Shown here: positions 43,365 through 55,272 of the stretch, piece after piece
Layout of the letters: each line of letters opens with the position of its first letter
Position numbering within the stretch: the stretch's first letter is position 1
Assembly (NCBI GenBank): GCA_026119855.1
Contig: JAOWBW010000086.1
Span: 1,330,407 to 1,394,406 of the forward strand
Length of the DNA stretch: 64,000 nt
Direction of reading: 5' to 3'
Origin: Campanula takesimana
Taxonomy: Eukaryota; Streptophyta; Magnoliopsida; Asterales; Campanulaceae
The notes under the pieces: model-generated
What the model saw: the letters and a program-made list of their open reading frames with translations, nothing else
Told to the model about the DNA's origin: nothing
The model's database searches: none
Program-made: the position numbers and the translations under genes

Positions 43365-44014
43365 CATATATTTACAAACATGCCACCGAAACACGTTTTT
43401 CTTAAGACATAGGAAAAACACGTTTTACCTAAGATTTTGGCATATATAGGTCAAATAAAGATTTATAAACTTTAATCTCTTGCAAAGTTAAAGATTATGG
43501 AGTCCACCATCATAGATGACACCTCACAGCGTTCCATTGATCCACCCATTAATCCACTCCAACGATCCAACGATCTTTTTCTTGTTTGTTTGATTTAAAT
43601 TAATTTGTTTTTATTTCTTGATTTAAACTTTAATTATTGAAAATAATCAATGATTAAATTTTAAATTAAGAGTATTCAATAATTAATTTCTCTCATTTGT
43701 GAGAGCCGTTGTATCATCTTTTGTGTGAGAGCCATTATTTGTTTATTTGTTGTTTTTTAGGTTTGCAATTGCGATAATTCTTGTATCTTCTCACAATCAA
43801 GTGGATGCCAACGTTCTAACTCCACAATGATTGTTCGTGATTTTTGAGATTGTTGGTGGTAGGCGTATTCTCGTCAACCCAGATTCTAGATTCTGCATAT
43901 GAAGTGCTCAGAGAAACATATTACCGAATGGGAGATTTCTTGAACGTCGAATTGAGGCAGTGTCCAAGTTTTACTGAGAGATGAATCTAAACGTCTCAAG
44001 ATTTATATCAGACA
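43365..44014. other. Flanking DNA right of the nest, no gene seen
   Basis: AT-rich sequence with no open frame of note. Starts with catat, the candidate Tat-A target duplication. The word aaacacgttttwcy occurs twice near 43391 and 43427. Confidence 0.5.
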
Positions 44015-44016
44015 TA

Positions 44017-44299
44017 CTCCCTCCGTCACAGCACAAGTGAGACCAACTTGTGGGGCACAATAATTAAGAAAAGGGTAGTGTATGTGTGGTAAAAAATGAA
44101 GAGAGAGAATGAGTGAGGTAAATAGTAGTGTTGGTTGAATAAAAAGAGTGCTGAAAAATGAAGAGAGAGAATGAGTGAGGTTAAATGGTAGGGTTGGTTG
44201 AATATAAATATATTAAAACATTTCCTTTTTGGGCAGTCTCACTTGTGGTGGGACGGACTGAAAAGGAAATTACTCTAACTTGTGGTGGGACGGAGGGAG
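44017..44299. mobile_element. Stowaway-type MITE 1
   Basis: 283 bp with inverted ends CTCCCTCCGTC and GACGGAGGGAG, flanked by TA on both sides, as for Tc1/mariner-derived Stowaway MITEs. An inner direct repeat of about 65 bp (gaagagagagaatgagtgag) is present. Confidence 0.88.
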
Positions 44300-44301
44300 T
44301 A

Positions 44302-45076
44302 TATCGTTGTAGTTGGTTAAGAATTGGAACTGCTATTGAAATTTGTGATGAGTCTCCGGTCTTTGTGAAGTGTCATCTCTATTTTAATTGTGAATTTAGG
44401 AAAATTTATCGTTTTCTAAAAAAATAATTTAAATTTAATCGATTATTTTGAAGGAATAAGTAATAATGAATTCATAAAGTAAATAATAATAATGAAATCT
44501 ATACTATAGTATTTTAAAGTTGGTGAAACTTACCTTAGGAATGACACGTAAGCCAAAAATGAATTTATTTTGATTTAGAGGATGCCATGTAATATTACTT
44601 TTGGAATCATGGAGGCTTTTGACATTCTCCTACCTAGGTAAAAATAATAGGTAATATCCATAGGTATGATAGTAGGTAATTGAGTGATTCTATAAGAAGA
44701 TAAGAAGATATTCATATCTAATAGAATATGTACTCTTATATATAGAGTATTAGACTAGGTAGACATATACTCTTATATATAGAGTCTTAGACTAGGTAGG
44801 GTTTGGATGCATTAAAGAACAATTAATTAAGAAGTGACTTTTTAGTTTTTGACTATTGAAATTTTTATAATTCAATGACTTTGATCCTTTCATGTATTCC
44901 AAGAGACAACATATTAATCAAAACCATTGAATTATGATGGAATTCTTAAAGTTTAAAGTATCAAGTGAACTTGAAATCATAGAAAATGAAAAGATAGGAT
45001 GAACCATTGTAATAAATAATGCTAAAATCTAAAAAGTCTCTAACTTACATTTTATTAATATGACTTGCATTTATGC
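44302..45076. other. AT-rich intergenic DNA with a 38-bp tandem duplication
   Basis: No gene seen. A direct duplication of about 38 bp (tactcttatatatagag core) occupies 44725-44800. Confidence 0.5.
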
Positions 45077-45078
45077 TA

Positions 45079-45307
45079 CTCCCTCCGGTCCAAAATAACT
45101 GTCTTTTTTTGCATTTGCACAACTCATAAGAAATGTAATAATCATCATGACTTGGTGACAAAAGTTCCAACTTTACCCCTATTAAGTGTGCAACTTTCTT
45201 ACATTAATGTCTCACACTAAGATAATTAATAAAAGAGAACAAGTTTCAATGCAAGGATAAGAGAGACATTTAGCTCAAAAGTGACAGTTATTTTGGACCG
45301 GAGGGAG
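45079..45307. mobile_element. Stowaway-type MITE 2
   Basis: 229 bp, ends CTCCCTCCGGTCCAAAATAA and its complement, TA on each side. Confidence 0.9.
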
Positions 45308-45309
45308 TA

Positions 45310-45937
45310 ACATATAAAAAGTCTCTTACATATTATTAATACGACTTGCATTCATGATCTCATAAGTTATAAGACTCTTCAACTTTAAAGACTACTACAA
45401 AAATATAAAAACCAAACATTTATTTATCAAATAGTACTTTTAAGCTCTCAACTCTACCAAAAAGACACCCTTCTCATTTTAGATGCAAGGATAATTTCAT
45501 TGTTCATACTTTTCTATACATAAATGAAGCCAATGGGAAGAAGACGACGCAATGATTTATCAACCCTCCATATCGGTAATATAATATTCTATTTCAATAT
45601 TTCATGCATTATATACTAACTATTGTATTTGTTGTTATATTAATTTTTGTAGGTATCTCCTTCAAAAGAAATTGCTAAAAAAAATCGTGCTATGAAGCGT
45701 TCTTATTGATGAGTAAAAAAAAATAAAAAATGAAGTTCAAATTTACAAGCGAAAGAGAAGGAAGGAACAAGCATGTCGAAAGATGGACGAGAAACTTTTT
45801 TCGGCCAATCAGGTTTGAAGTCAGGTTTCTTCCATATAACTAAAGTCTCTTGCAGAGTTTAAGAATAATATTCGTAATAAAATTTGGGAAATTTTGGTAG
45901 TTAACCTATACACACAAGCGGCACACACAACACACAC

Positions 45938-45989
<52 letters not shown>

Positions 45990-46860
45990 TAAACACACAT
46001 GCAATTTTCTATATCCTCAAACTTTTATTTTGTTTACAGATTCATCAATGCGTACATCACAACGGATGAATAGTTCCAGGAAAAGAAATTTACTATTGGA
46101 TAATGAAATTGGTACCACATCCAATTACAATGTTATGACATTAGGTATGTTGAATTTGTTTATTTAATAGAGTATGTAAAATTATTGCAGTTAATTACTA
46201 AGATTTAGTTAATTACAAATATTTAGAGAAAAAGTTTGGGATGGAAGGAGTATAACTAACAAATCCAGTTTAACCTTCAAATAAATTATTTAAATTTCAT
46301 TATCAAATAATTTTAATAATAACATGATCTTTTAAAAAAGTAAAAAAATGAGACAATTTAAATTCACCATAATATCATTAGGGGTTTATTTTCTAGTCGG
46401 TAGGAATAACTGTTAAAGTGAGTACATCAATCAACTTAACTTTTAAAATAAAGGGCTAATGTCACTTTAGCACTTGAAATTTACACGCAATATCAGTATA
46501 TTAAGTAATTATTATGCCTTAATTTCCCCTTATTGATTTTTGTTAACTGTCTATATCAGTATTGTCATTTCAGCTAAAGAGCATAGTAACTCAAATGCAA
46601 GGGAAACATTTTCTCTAAAATATTGTGGTGGATTAATAATATTGGTAAGACCATAGGTGACAACAATTGATGACTAAATTAATCTGGACTTACCGAATCA
46701 GTCTCTCTATCACTTTTCTTGCCAAGATATTTTATTTTTGATAAATACGAAATTTTATGTGACATAAATTAACGGCTAAAATATAAAGAAATGTAAAAGG
46801 ATGATTATTGCATTTATTGAAATCGTTTTTAACATGATTATCATTTTGTCAGCGTCACTT
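45310..46860. other. AT-rich intergenic DNA, possible gene remnant
   Basis: A stretch from about 45533 to 46140 shows exon-like pieces (for example coding for EIAKKNRAMKRSY after a ttttgtag acceptor-like site near 45651), but frames are short and I recognise no family. A (TA)n tract of about 45 bp lies at 45940-45984 within CA-rich sequence. Confidence 0.3.
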
Positions 46861-46866
46861 CGCCTT

Positions 46867-46918
<52 letters not shown>

Positions 46919-46943
46919 TTTGTTTATTTATTTATTTATTTGT

Positions 46944-46998
<55 letters not shown>

Positions 46999-46999
46999 T
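46867..46999. repeat. (TTTA)n microsatellite
   Basis: About 33 uninterrupted or nearly uninterrupted tetranucleotide units with two TTTG variants. The Tyr/Leu/Phe/Ile-rich frame over it is an artefact of the repeat. Confidence 0.95.
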
Positions 47000-47360
47000 T
47001 TTACGAAGTTCTAGCCATAATGATTGTTATTGAACAATGTTATAAACCCTTAAATTACTACATCCTCATTAATGCTTTAGCTTCTTACTAAGTATATTGT
47101 AAAACAAATTAAAGAATAAATGGAGTGTATTCAGTAATGTGGGGTTTATAACAATCATGTGTACTTATCAAATTGCAGATATTTAAATGAAGTCTATAGT
47201 AGTATATTTTAATATTCAGATTTTTCACTTAAAACTTGGTATCTACTCATATATATGAGACTGCTCATATATGAGACTGATAAGGAATTACATGGTGCCA
47301 ATGACATGTGAGAATAACATAACAACGGAAAACTCTTTAATAATAATAATAAATTAAGTT

Positions 47361-47493
47361 TTGTGTGAGATGGTCTTACATGTGAGATGGGTTTCGTTGA
47401 GAGAGAAAATGAGCTTGCCCCGCCCCGCCCCGCCGCCCTGACCATAAGGGACAAACTATTATTCTCTCAATAAATAAGACCCGTCTCACACAT
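47361..47493. mobile_element. Possible small inverted-repeat element
   Basis: Ends ttgtgtgagatggtctta and taagacccgtctcacaca are near-complementary, and an AT-rich triplet run (ataataat) flanks both sides. It contains a short ccccg run. Class not assigned. Confidence 0.4.
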
Positions 47494-47645
47494 ATTTTTA
47501 TCTTAATAATAATAATATGTAACGAAAAACCCTAGTTACTTTACATAGGAGTATAGATTTTACTCTGTACTAAACCAAAACTTGCCATATGCATAATGTT
47601 CATAAAGGTAGTAGTTACTTAATGAGCCAAACCCTTTGTATATTA

Positions 47646-47912
47646 CTTCCTCCGTCCCAAAATACATGTAGTTTGAGGGGTTGAAATTTGTCTCAAAATG
47701 TTTGTAGTTTTGCTTTTATCTAGACATCTTTGACATTGTTTGTCAAATATACCCTTATTTATGATGATAGTTGTCATTGTAAAAACATTTAATTGTCTTG
47801 GTATTTAAAATATTTCAAGGGTAATTTAGTCCATTAAATATGCATTGCATTGATTGTTTTTCTTAATTTGTGTGAAAATCTTAGAACTACAAGTATTTTG
47901 GGACGGAGTGAG
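47646..47912. mobile_element. Stowaway-type MITE 3
   Basis: 267 bp, ends CTTCCTCCGTCCCAAAATA and TATTTTGGGACGGAGTGAG, TA flanks. Confidence 0.88.
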
Positions 47913-48083
47913 TACTATTAAGTTAGTTAGTACACCTATATTAGATAAATCAATCTGCACCAATTGAATTACTCTACTGCTCACCCTCCCTTCAGCATTC
48001 CTGTTCATCACAGGCTTTCTTTGTCCCCAATGCAAAATTTTAGTAAATCAAGACAAACCATTCCTGTTCATCATAGGCTTTCC

Positions 48084-48167
48084 GTGTTTGTGTTGATTTA
48101 TTAAGATTTTGTATTTTTTTTTTCTTTCAAAAAAAAATACAAAATCTTAATAAATCAACACAAACAC
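48084..48167. repeat. Near-perfect 84-bp hairpin
   Basis: Arms of about 38 bp (gtgtttgtgttgatttatta... and its complement) around a short ctttc loop. Next to it, a word cattcctgttcatcayaggc is repeated at 47996 and 48059. Could be a small foldback element or a young hairpin-RNA locus; no flanking TA is evident. Confidence 0.6.
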
Positions 48168-48348
48168 TGAAATGCCAAAAAAAGAAAAAAGAAAAAAAAA
48201 GAGAGGCTTAGATGGGTTTGTAATAGGCCCAAATCAAAATTTCACATAAACCCATCATCCTTTTGACCCGATCAAATATAATTGTTAAGTACCAAAACTA
48301 CCTCACCTAGTAAAACTCTAATATCCCCCCACCTCCATCACATTCAGC

Positions 48349-48352
<4 letters not shown>

Positions 48353-48385
<33 letters not shown>

Positions 48386-48660
48386 TCTCTCTCTCTCTCT
48401 CAAACCCAAAATCTCTCTATCCTCTGCTCTGGCCACTCCTCCGGCCAATTTTCTCCAGCCACTCCTCTGGCCCTCTTTACCCTTGTCCGGCGAACTTCTT
48501 CTTTCTACCCGCCACTCATCTCTCTATCTCTCTTCTCCGACTCGTACACTAGCAGTTTCCCTCACTCCGACCATCTCTTTTCCTCTTCTTCGGTTGTCTT
48601 CTCTTCCTTTCTCCTCCGTCTTCTCCTCCTTTCTCCTGCTCTTTCTCTCGACACTTGAAA
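48353..48660. other. SSR and pyrimidine-rich tract, possible disrupted gene leader
   Basis: (CA)n at 48353-48381 and (CT)n at 48387-48401, then CT-rich sequence resembling a plant 5' leader. It continues beyond the Reina insertion at 54072-54216, then beyond the next insertion at 55981. No coding function recognised in the long frame here. Confidence 0.35.
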
Positions 48661-48685
48661 TAAAAACACACTTGAGATTTGGTCA

Positions 48686-48690
48686 CATAC
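48686..48690. repeat. Reina target site duplication, left copy
   Basis: catac, against catat at 54067-54071. Confidence 0.7.
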
Positions 48691-49143
48691 TGATGTCAAA
48701 CGAAGCGGAAATAAAACAAGGATTAATCGAAATTAACCCTTAAAACAATAGGATGAAAGATCCCTCTTCAACAATCTCCAAAGAGACTGTTCTGCAAGTC
48801 AATTGAATGACTTAGGGTTTACACAAGATGTGCAAAGGATGCAATTGAATAATCAAAACAATGAATAATGTTTACAAACCCTAAAATAGGTTTTATACTC
48901 CCAAAAACGAAAGCAAGAAAAATACCAAAAATACCCTAAATTGTTTAATTAAACCAAAAACGTAAACTGGAATAAATCCTGGGCGGCGTACCGAGCGGGC
49001 GCCTGGACATACCCAAGCGGGCACTCCAGACGACAGCGAACTCGTCCGCCTGGTAGATTTAATTCAGGCGGGCGCTCATGAAGACCCAGGCGGGCGCTCG
49101 TTTTCGCGGCTGGACTGCTGGTTCGGCGTACGTACTACATCAT
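48691..49143 (-). repeat. Reina 3' LTR
   Basis: 453 bp, TGATGTCAAA to ACTACATCA on the + strand. The purine tract AAAGTGGGGGAGCA (minus strand, 49157-49144) abuts it. Confidence 0.92.
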
Positions 49144-49979
49144 GCTCCCCCACTTTAAAAGGATCCGACCCCGAATCCACATCAACATAAAGAGGATCAT
49201 CCGGGTGAAAAGCAACCAAGTTCGAGACATTATACGTAGGAGAAATGTTCCACCCATCCGGCAAATCAACCACATAAGCATTATCATTTATCCTCTTCAA
49301 AACCTGGCACGGACCAATTCGCTTGGGATGCATCTTACTATACGTACCTTGGGGAACACATTCTTTGCGCAAATGCACCATCACCAAGTCTCCAACATTA
49401 AAGACCTTCGAACGACGCCGCGTATCCACAAAGGCCTTGTACTTAGCATTGGACGCCTCAATATTCGCCTTCACTTCATTCTGAACCGCCTCAATCCTCT
49501 CCGCCATGTGTTCAGCTGCGATGCTATACCCGGGGATCTTGGGCAAAGGAACCAAGTCAAGGGTATGTGTTAGAGGTCGTTGATACACAATCTCGAAGGG
49601 AGTCTTCTTCGTCGTACGATTGGGCATGTTGTTGAAAGCAAACTCTGCCGTAGACAAAACCAAATCCCACTTCTTGGGGTGATCACCACACAAACAACGA
49701 ATCATCGAACCCAATGTGCGATTAACCACCTCTGTTTGCCCATCCGTTTGCGGGTGGAAAAAAATACTAAACTGCAACCCGGTCGCGAAAATATGCCAAA
49801 GAGAACGCCAAAAAACGACTAAGAAATTTAGTGTCGCGATCCGAAGTAATAGTCTTAGGGACCCCATGCAGACGAACTACCTCCTTAAATAATAATCTGA
49901 CAATATGAGTAGCATCCGAAGTCTTTCGACACGGAATAAAATGAGCCATCTTAGAAAAACGATCCACCACCACGAAAAC
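49144..49979 (-). pseudogene. Reina integrase core and C-terminus
   Basis: Two overlapping frames. DRFSKMAHFIPCRKT (first Asp), TSDRDTKFLSRF (second Asp) and TDGQTEVVNRTLGSM (Glu) are all present, so the triad is intact. A frame change near 49790-49810 splits the core. The C-terminal part has VGDLVMVHLRKE and an end resembling the chromovirus C-terminus. Confidence 0.85.
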
Positions 49980-50972
49980 CTAGTCATTAGATCGCTGTGT
50001 ACGAGGCAACCCAAGAACAAAGTCCATAGAAATATCCTCCCAAGGACCCGCAGGGACGGGTAGAGGAGTATATAAACCCGTATTCTGCGATTGGCCCTTG
50101 TTTACCTGACAAACCATGCACTTCTCAACAACCTTATGCGTGTCACGCCGAATCTGTGGCCAATAATATCTCTGCATAACCAAAGTGACCGTTTTGTCGC
50201 GCCCATAATGACCGGTGCGATGGACCTCAAAAATAAGGCTCTCGCGAACGAAACCCTGGGGAATGCACAGTTTATCCATATAGAACAAAAACCCATCATG
50301 TAAAAGAAACAAACCTGCAGTATGCCCATCGCGACACTTGGCCCATGCGTCTGCAAAATCTCCATCAGTTTCATATAAATTTTTCAAACAGTCAAACCCC
50401 ATAACCACATTATGCATAGTCACCAACAAACTAGACCGTCGACTCAAGGCATCCGCCACCTTATTCTGCTATCCACTTTTATGCTGAATAACAAAAGTAA
50501 ACTGCTGCAAATAAGCCACCTAACGAGTATGCATACGATTAAGCGACTGTTTACCATTCAAATATTTAAGGGCCTCGTGGTCAGTATGAAGAATAAATTC
50601 GCGATACAAAAGATACTTCTCCCAATGTTTAATTGCTTGAACCACTGCATAAAATTCCAGCTCGTACACTGTCCACTTCCGTTTAGCTTCCTCCAACTTT
50701 TGACTCATAAAAGCAATTGGTTTCTTCCTTTGGAGCAAAACAGCCCATATGCCCACAACCGAAGCGTCTGTATCGAGTTCAAAAGGTTTGAAAAAATTCG
50801 GTAAGACTAGCAGTGGAGCACTAGTCAGTTTTTCTTTGATCAAGACAAAACTAGCAGCGGCTTCCTCACCCCAATGAAATTTTCCTTTCTTGAGACACTC
50901 AGTAATTGGAGCCATAATCACGAATAAAACGACGATAGAAAGTAGCAAGTCCATGAAAACTGTGTACCTCAC
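49980..50972 (-). pseudogene. Reina RNase H and integrase zinc domain
   Basis: RNase H frame 50972-50520 (ELDTDASVVGIWAVLLQ, HTDHEALKYLNGKQSL). A stop lies near 50470; then ADALSRRSSLL and the zinc region (HRTGHYGRDKT with CMVCQVNKG) occupy 50459-49980. Another stop separates this from the integrase core. Confidence 0.85.
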
Positions 50973-51628
50973 TAACTGTCATCGGAGTAGGCCAGTCGCG
51001 AATAGCACGAACTTTATTTTCATCAACCTGAATTACATCTGCAGAGACGACATAACCCAAGAACAACAATTTATCTAACATAAAGCAATACTTATTGAGG
51101 TTAATAAACAACTGATTCTCCCGCAGTGCCTGCAAGACTGCGTGTAAGTGCTCAAGATGCTCCGTCTCTGTTTTGCTATAAATCAAGATGTCATCAAAAT
51201 ATACCACCAAAAATTTACCATTAAATGGTTTCAACACCTGATGCATCAATCTCATAAAAGTACTAGGGGCATTAGACAAACCAAACGGCATCACCAATCA
51301 TTCATATAACCCCTCCTTTGTTTTAAAAGCAGTTTTCCACTCATCCCCCGGGCGAACACACACTTGATGATACCCACTTTTCAATTCAATTTTGGAGAAG
51401 ACTTTGGACCACGAAGCATGTCCAACATATCATCCAAACGAGGAATGGGAAACTGATACTTCACAGTGATTTTGTTGATGGCCTAACTATCCACACACAT
51501 ACGCCACATACCATCCTTCTTAGGGACTAGAAGGACCGGTACTGCACAAGGACTCATACTGTCCTGAATATAACCCTTCTTTAACAAATCCTCCACCTGT
51601 GCTCGCAAAATCTCATGCTCAGCTGGGC
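50899..51628 (-). pseudogene. Reina reverse transcriptase
   Basis: Frame 51297-50899 holds MPFGLSNAPSTFMRLM, catalytic FDD in VVYFDDILIYS and the thumb. Sequence from 51300 to 51628 encodes the fingers in other frames with stops near 51485. Confidence 0.85.
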
Positions 51629-52465
51629 TCATACGATAATGGGGGAGATTAGGAAGAGAGGCACCAGGAACAAGATCAATGTTATGCTGAATATCACGCT
51701 GGGTGGCAACCCAATAGGTAAATCATCATGCATAATATCACGAAAATCATCTAATACATATTGCAGGGATGGAGGGACCAAACTGACCTTGCCATCAATA
51801 CCCTTACTAACCACATCAAAAACAACTGGACTATCTTTCAAGTCATCCATAAACTCACGAGCAGTACAAAAAGACACAATGGACTTGGGATTTGTTTTGC
51901 GATTAGAACCAGAGGATTGAAACGGGCAAAGCTGATAACGAACCCCATCTTTTGTGAATTTAATAAAATTTTCACGACCATTATATACAATATTAAGATC
52001 AAATTGCCACGGGCGACCCAACAGAACATGGCATGCAGTCATATCAACTATATCACATAATACTTCATCTCTATACTTACCAATGGAGAAAGGAAGAAGA
52101 CATTGTTCATGTACCTTAATATTTCCCACATTGTTAATCCAGCCGACTGTGTATGGAGTAGGGTGCTTACGGACTTCAAGCTTCAATTTATCCACCAAAC
52201 TCCAGGCGATAAGGTTCTCACTTCTCCCACTATCCACAATGAACAAGGTGTCACAATCTTTAACTTTCCCTTTGGTGCGAAAAATATTATGCCTCTCCGG
52301 GTTATACTCTTCCATAGGGGTAGTCAACATCATTCTGCAAACCACGAGAGACTCATGTATCCTATCCTCATCAGCAACGTCCCCATCCTTATCATTTGGG
52401 TCATACGTATAGTCGACTCCACCATCGTCTCCATCATCCTCCTCGGACATATCCCGATCAACCAT
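51629..52465 (-). pseudogene. Reina zinc-knuckle end and protease
   Basis: A 278-codon frame (from MVDRDMSEEDDGDDGG): acidic linker, protease site LFIVDSGRSENLIAW with CHVLLGRPWQFDL downstream. The frame ends just before RT. Confidence 0.8.
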
Positions 52466-53600
52466 GTTAACACATCTGCGATGTGGACACTGATTAGAAA
52501 GGTGGCCGGGTTGTTGACACCGAAAACACTTATCACCATAGGACTTGGCATAAGGGTTAGGGGCCCGTTGACCGGTAGTAGTAGGAGGGGGTTACGCCGA
52601 GCTGCAGGGGTTGGCGTCGGGGCGGTGTTCACCTGTTGACCATCATCGTGCTTAGAACCGACTGCTGCCACTTGTGTATTACCCGTAGCAGGAAAATTCA
52701 CAGAAGGTTGATTCTTGTTGCTGTTCGAAGTGCCCTCTCCAAATTTCCTATATGGTGCCGGAGAACGAAACGAAGAAGATAACTGGCGCTCCACCTTTTT
52801 CGCTCTGGTGATGGTTTCACTGAGGGAGTGAGTAGTAAATAAGTCTACCTGATTTTGTATGGGAGGATGAAGACCTTCAATGAACCATGTGACTTGAAGA
52901 GATTCAGTTTCATTCACATCTGTACGGGCGGAACGGGCATAAAACTCGCGAGCATATTCATCGACTATCCGGTTACCCTGTTTACACTTCAAAAATTGAC
53001 GATAAATTTCCTGATCAAAATCTTCGGGTAGAAAACGGTCCTTCAGTGCAGTCTTCATGTCTATCCAATGTCAAATAGGCTGCCAATTATTACGAATTCG
53101 CTGTCTCGTCACTTGCGTCCACCACGCAGAAGCACCTCCACGTAATTTATATGCAACATAAGGAAACTTACGATCCTCCTCAGTTTGCATTAAGTCAAAG
53201 AATTTTTCAACTTCAGACAGCCAATCCATAAAATCTTCAGTATTCAACTCACCAGAAAATGGTATATCAGCCCGAATCTTGGGTCGTTGATCTGCAGGAG
53301 GCGCTACCCTGGCCTCATAAAAACCACCATCTCAGAAATCCCCTTGAACCGGATCTTCGCGGCAGAGGCGTTCCCCATGAGGATCTGCTCGATTTCTAGG
53401 GTTTTCGTTATCACGACCACCATTATCACGCGCCAATGCTGCTAGAAGTTCAGTATGACGAGCGGCTGCTTCCTGTGATGCAGTCGTAGTTACCTATACT
53501 AAAGATTCAGAAAGTTGTCGCATACTGTCTTGCATACTGGTTGTCAAAGCGGCGATAAGGTCCTTGATATCATCGTTGGCTATCGTCCAAGGATCATCCT
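52330..53600 (-). pseudogene. Reina gag
   Basis: Frame 53058-52330 shows a gypsy gag core end (LKDRFLPEDFDQEIYRQFLK, YAREFYARSARTD). Upstream, stops near 53075, 53335 and 53495 break the N-terminal part (GASAWWTQVTRQR is readable at about 53145-53100). A frame change near 52590 shifts off the zinc knuckle, which is readable as CFRCQQPGHLSNQC in another frame. Confidence 0.8.
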
Positions 53601-53604
53601 TTTT

Positions 53605-53612
53605 TGATACCA
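53605..53612 (-). other. Reina primer binding site, degenerate
   Basis: Minus strand TGGTATCA, then AAAA in place of GAGC; two bases inside the LTR. Consistent with a decayed initiator-Met site. Confidence 0.6.
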
Positions 53613-53614
53613 AT

Positions 53615-54066
53615 TGATGTGAAACGCAGCGGAAATAAAACAAGGATTAATCGAAATTAACCCTTAAAACAATAGGATGAAAGATCCCTCTTCAACAATC
53701 TCCAAAGAGACTATTCTGCAAGTCAATTGAATGACTTAGGATTTACACAAGATGTGCAAAGGATGCAATTGAATAATCAAAAAAATGAATAATGTTTACA
53801 AACCCTAAAATAGGTTTTATACTCCCAAAAACGAAAGCAAGAAAAATACCAAAAATACCCTAAATTGTTTAATTAAACCAAAAACGTAAACTGGAATAAA
53901 TCCTGGGCAGCGTACCGAGCGGGCGCCTGGACATACCCAAGCAGGCGCTCCAGACGACAGCGAACTCGTCCGCCTGGTAGATTTAATTCAGGCGGGCGCT
54001 CATGAAGACCCAAGCGAGCGGTCGTTTTCGCGGTTGGACTGCTGGTTCAGCGTACGTACTACATCA
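53615..54066 (-). repeat. Reina 5' LTR with CG-rich cluster and TATA box
   Basis: 452 bp. CG words gagcgggcgcctgg, aggcgggcgctc and variants lie at 53909-54035. TATAAAA on the minus strand at 53821-53815 is about 88 bp downstream in sense direction. Confidence 0.9.
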
Positions 54067-54071
54067 CATAT
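54067..54071. repeat. Reina target site duplication, right copy
   Basis: catat, against catac at 48686-48690. Confidence 0.7.
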
Positions 54072-54211
54072 TCCCTCAAACCTAGTTGCATATCGCTCAA
54101 ATCTGGTCTCTATTTTCTAGCAAACCTCTGATTTAGTTTGCCTCATCTTTGTCCAGTCAGATATGTTGACTTCTTAAGCGCCTTCTCAAATCTCTCCGAT
54201 TGGATCCTCTA

Positions 54212-54216
54212 GAATA
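54212..54216. repeat. Target site duplication of the non-autonomous LTR element, left copy
   Basis: gaata, identical to 55976-55980. Confidence 0.88.
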
Positions 54217-54639
54217 TGTTAAGGATTAGAGAGGGAGATAGTCGGAGCAACTCATACATGAAGAGAGATAATTGATACGAAAGACTCAAATATTATTGAT
54301 GCTAGAGGTACATATATATAGGGTTACAAAGAGTATTCTAGAGTCCTAATCTAATTAGGAAAACTAATACAAAAAGGAAACTAATGTCTAGAATAATCTA
54401 GCTTGGTTTTCAAGATACAAACTCTATGTTTGGTAACTTTGATATTTACAATATATGCTAGGAATATATAATATTCCTTAATATGCCCCTGTAAGATGGA
54501 CGACCGATAGGAGAGTCTAATCTTGAAAGTAATGAGATGAACCGGGTTGATGAAGCGAGTTGAGTTGACGTGATCCCGGACGTGGATGATGTTTTCATGA
54601 GCATTACCTTTGTACAAGTAGGGTTTGCACCCTTCACAT

Positions 54640-54860
54640 AGGAGATGAATTTTACGTCGGAATGACGGGCTTGAACTTTTACGTCGCAAGACGGGTTCGG
54701 GCTTTTACGTCACAAGACGGGGGGTGAAGCTTTTACTTCGCGAGTCGGGGGGTGAGGCTTTGTCGCGAGACGGGTTTGGGCTTTTACATCGCGAGACGGG
54801 TTCGGGATTTTACGTCGTGAGAAGGGCTTGGGCTTTTACGTCGCGAGACGGGGGTGAGGG
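54640..54860. repeat. CG-rich 25-bp tandem array inside the non-autonomous element
   Basis: About eight units built on acgtcgcgagacgggttcgg followed by gctttt, with spacing of 22-27 bp. Confidence 0.75.
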
Positions 54861-55202
54861 GTTAGGCGAGTTGGTGTACGTTCGGCTGGGTGTAGGGGTG
54901 TGGTTCGGCCGTGTGTAGGGGTAGGTTCGGTCAGGTGTAGGGGTACGCTCGATCGGTTATTCAAAAAAAAATTGGTATTGGTGTTTGTGGGCATTGCTTT
55001 GTGGCTGGGTGTTTGTGAAGTTGTGGTGCAGGGGGTTAGGTTGGGATTGGTTTAGCTGCTACTTGCACATGCTGGTAAACCAAAAAAAAAAAAAAGAGCA
55101 GGAAGAAAACTCGCAAGCCAACATGATGACGTTGCTTATTTTGGTGAAATTGGTTAGTGGGTTTGGTTTTGTTTAGGCTATGGTTCTTGGGTGGGGAAGT
55201 TT

Positions 55203-55272
55203 TTTCTTTTTCTTTTTCTTTTTCTTTTTCTTCTTCTTCTTCTTCTTCTTCTTCTTCTTCTTCTTCTTCTTT
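55203..55272. repeat. Pyrimidine microsatellite
   Basis: (TTTTTC)n passing into (TTC)n; Glu/Lys-rich frames over it on the minus strand are artefacts. Confidence 0.9.

Larger units (their letters stand above)
48691..54066 (-). mobile_element. Reina-type chromovirus, decayed
   Basis: 5376 bp, leftward. LTRs 48691-49143 and 53615-54066 (about 450 bp). RT block VVYFDDILIYSKTETEHLEH and the SFHGLATFYRRF block are typical of Reina. By eye about 13 differences in 453 bp of LTR. Gag and pol contain many stops and frame changes. Confidence 0.85.

Noticed and set aside
45450..46160. Possible multi-exon gene or Helitron remnant
   Set aside because: Only short exon-like pieces with acceptor-like sites; no Rep/helicase motif and no terminal TC/CTRR structure could be confirmed. 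Kept only as a note.
46801..47091. Frame of 96 codons with a Tyr/Leu/Phe/Ile repeat
   Set aside because: It is the (TTTA)n microsatellite at 46867-46999.
48282..48743. Frame of 153 codons rich in Ser, Leu and Thr
   Set aside because: It spans (CA)n and CT-rich sequence and runs into the Reina LTR; no conserved domain recognised.
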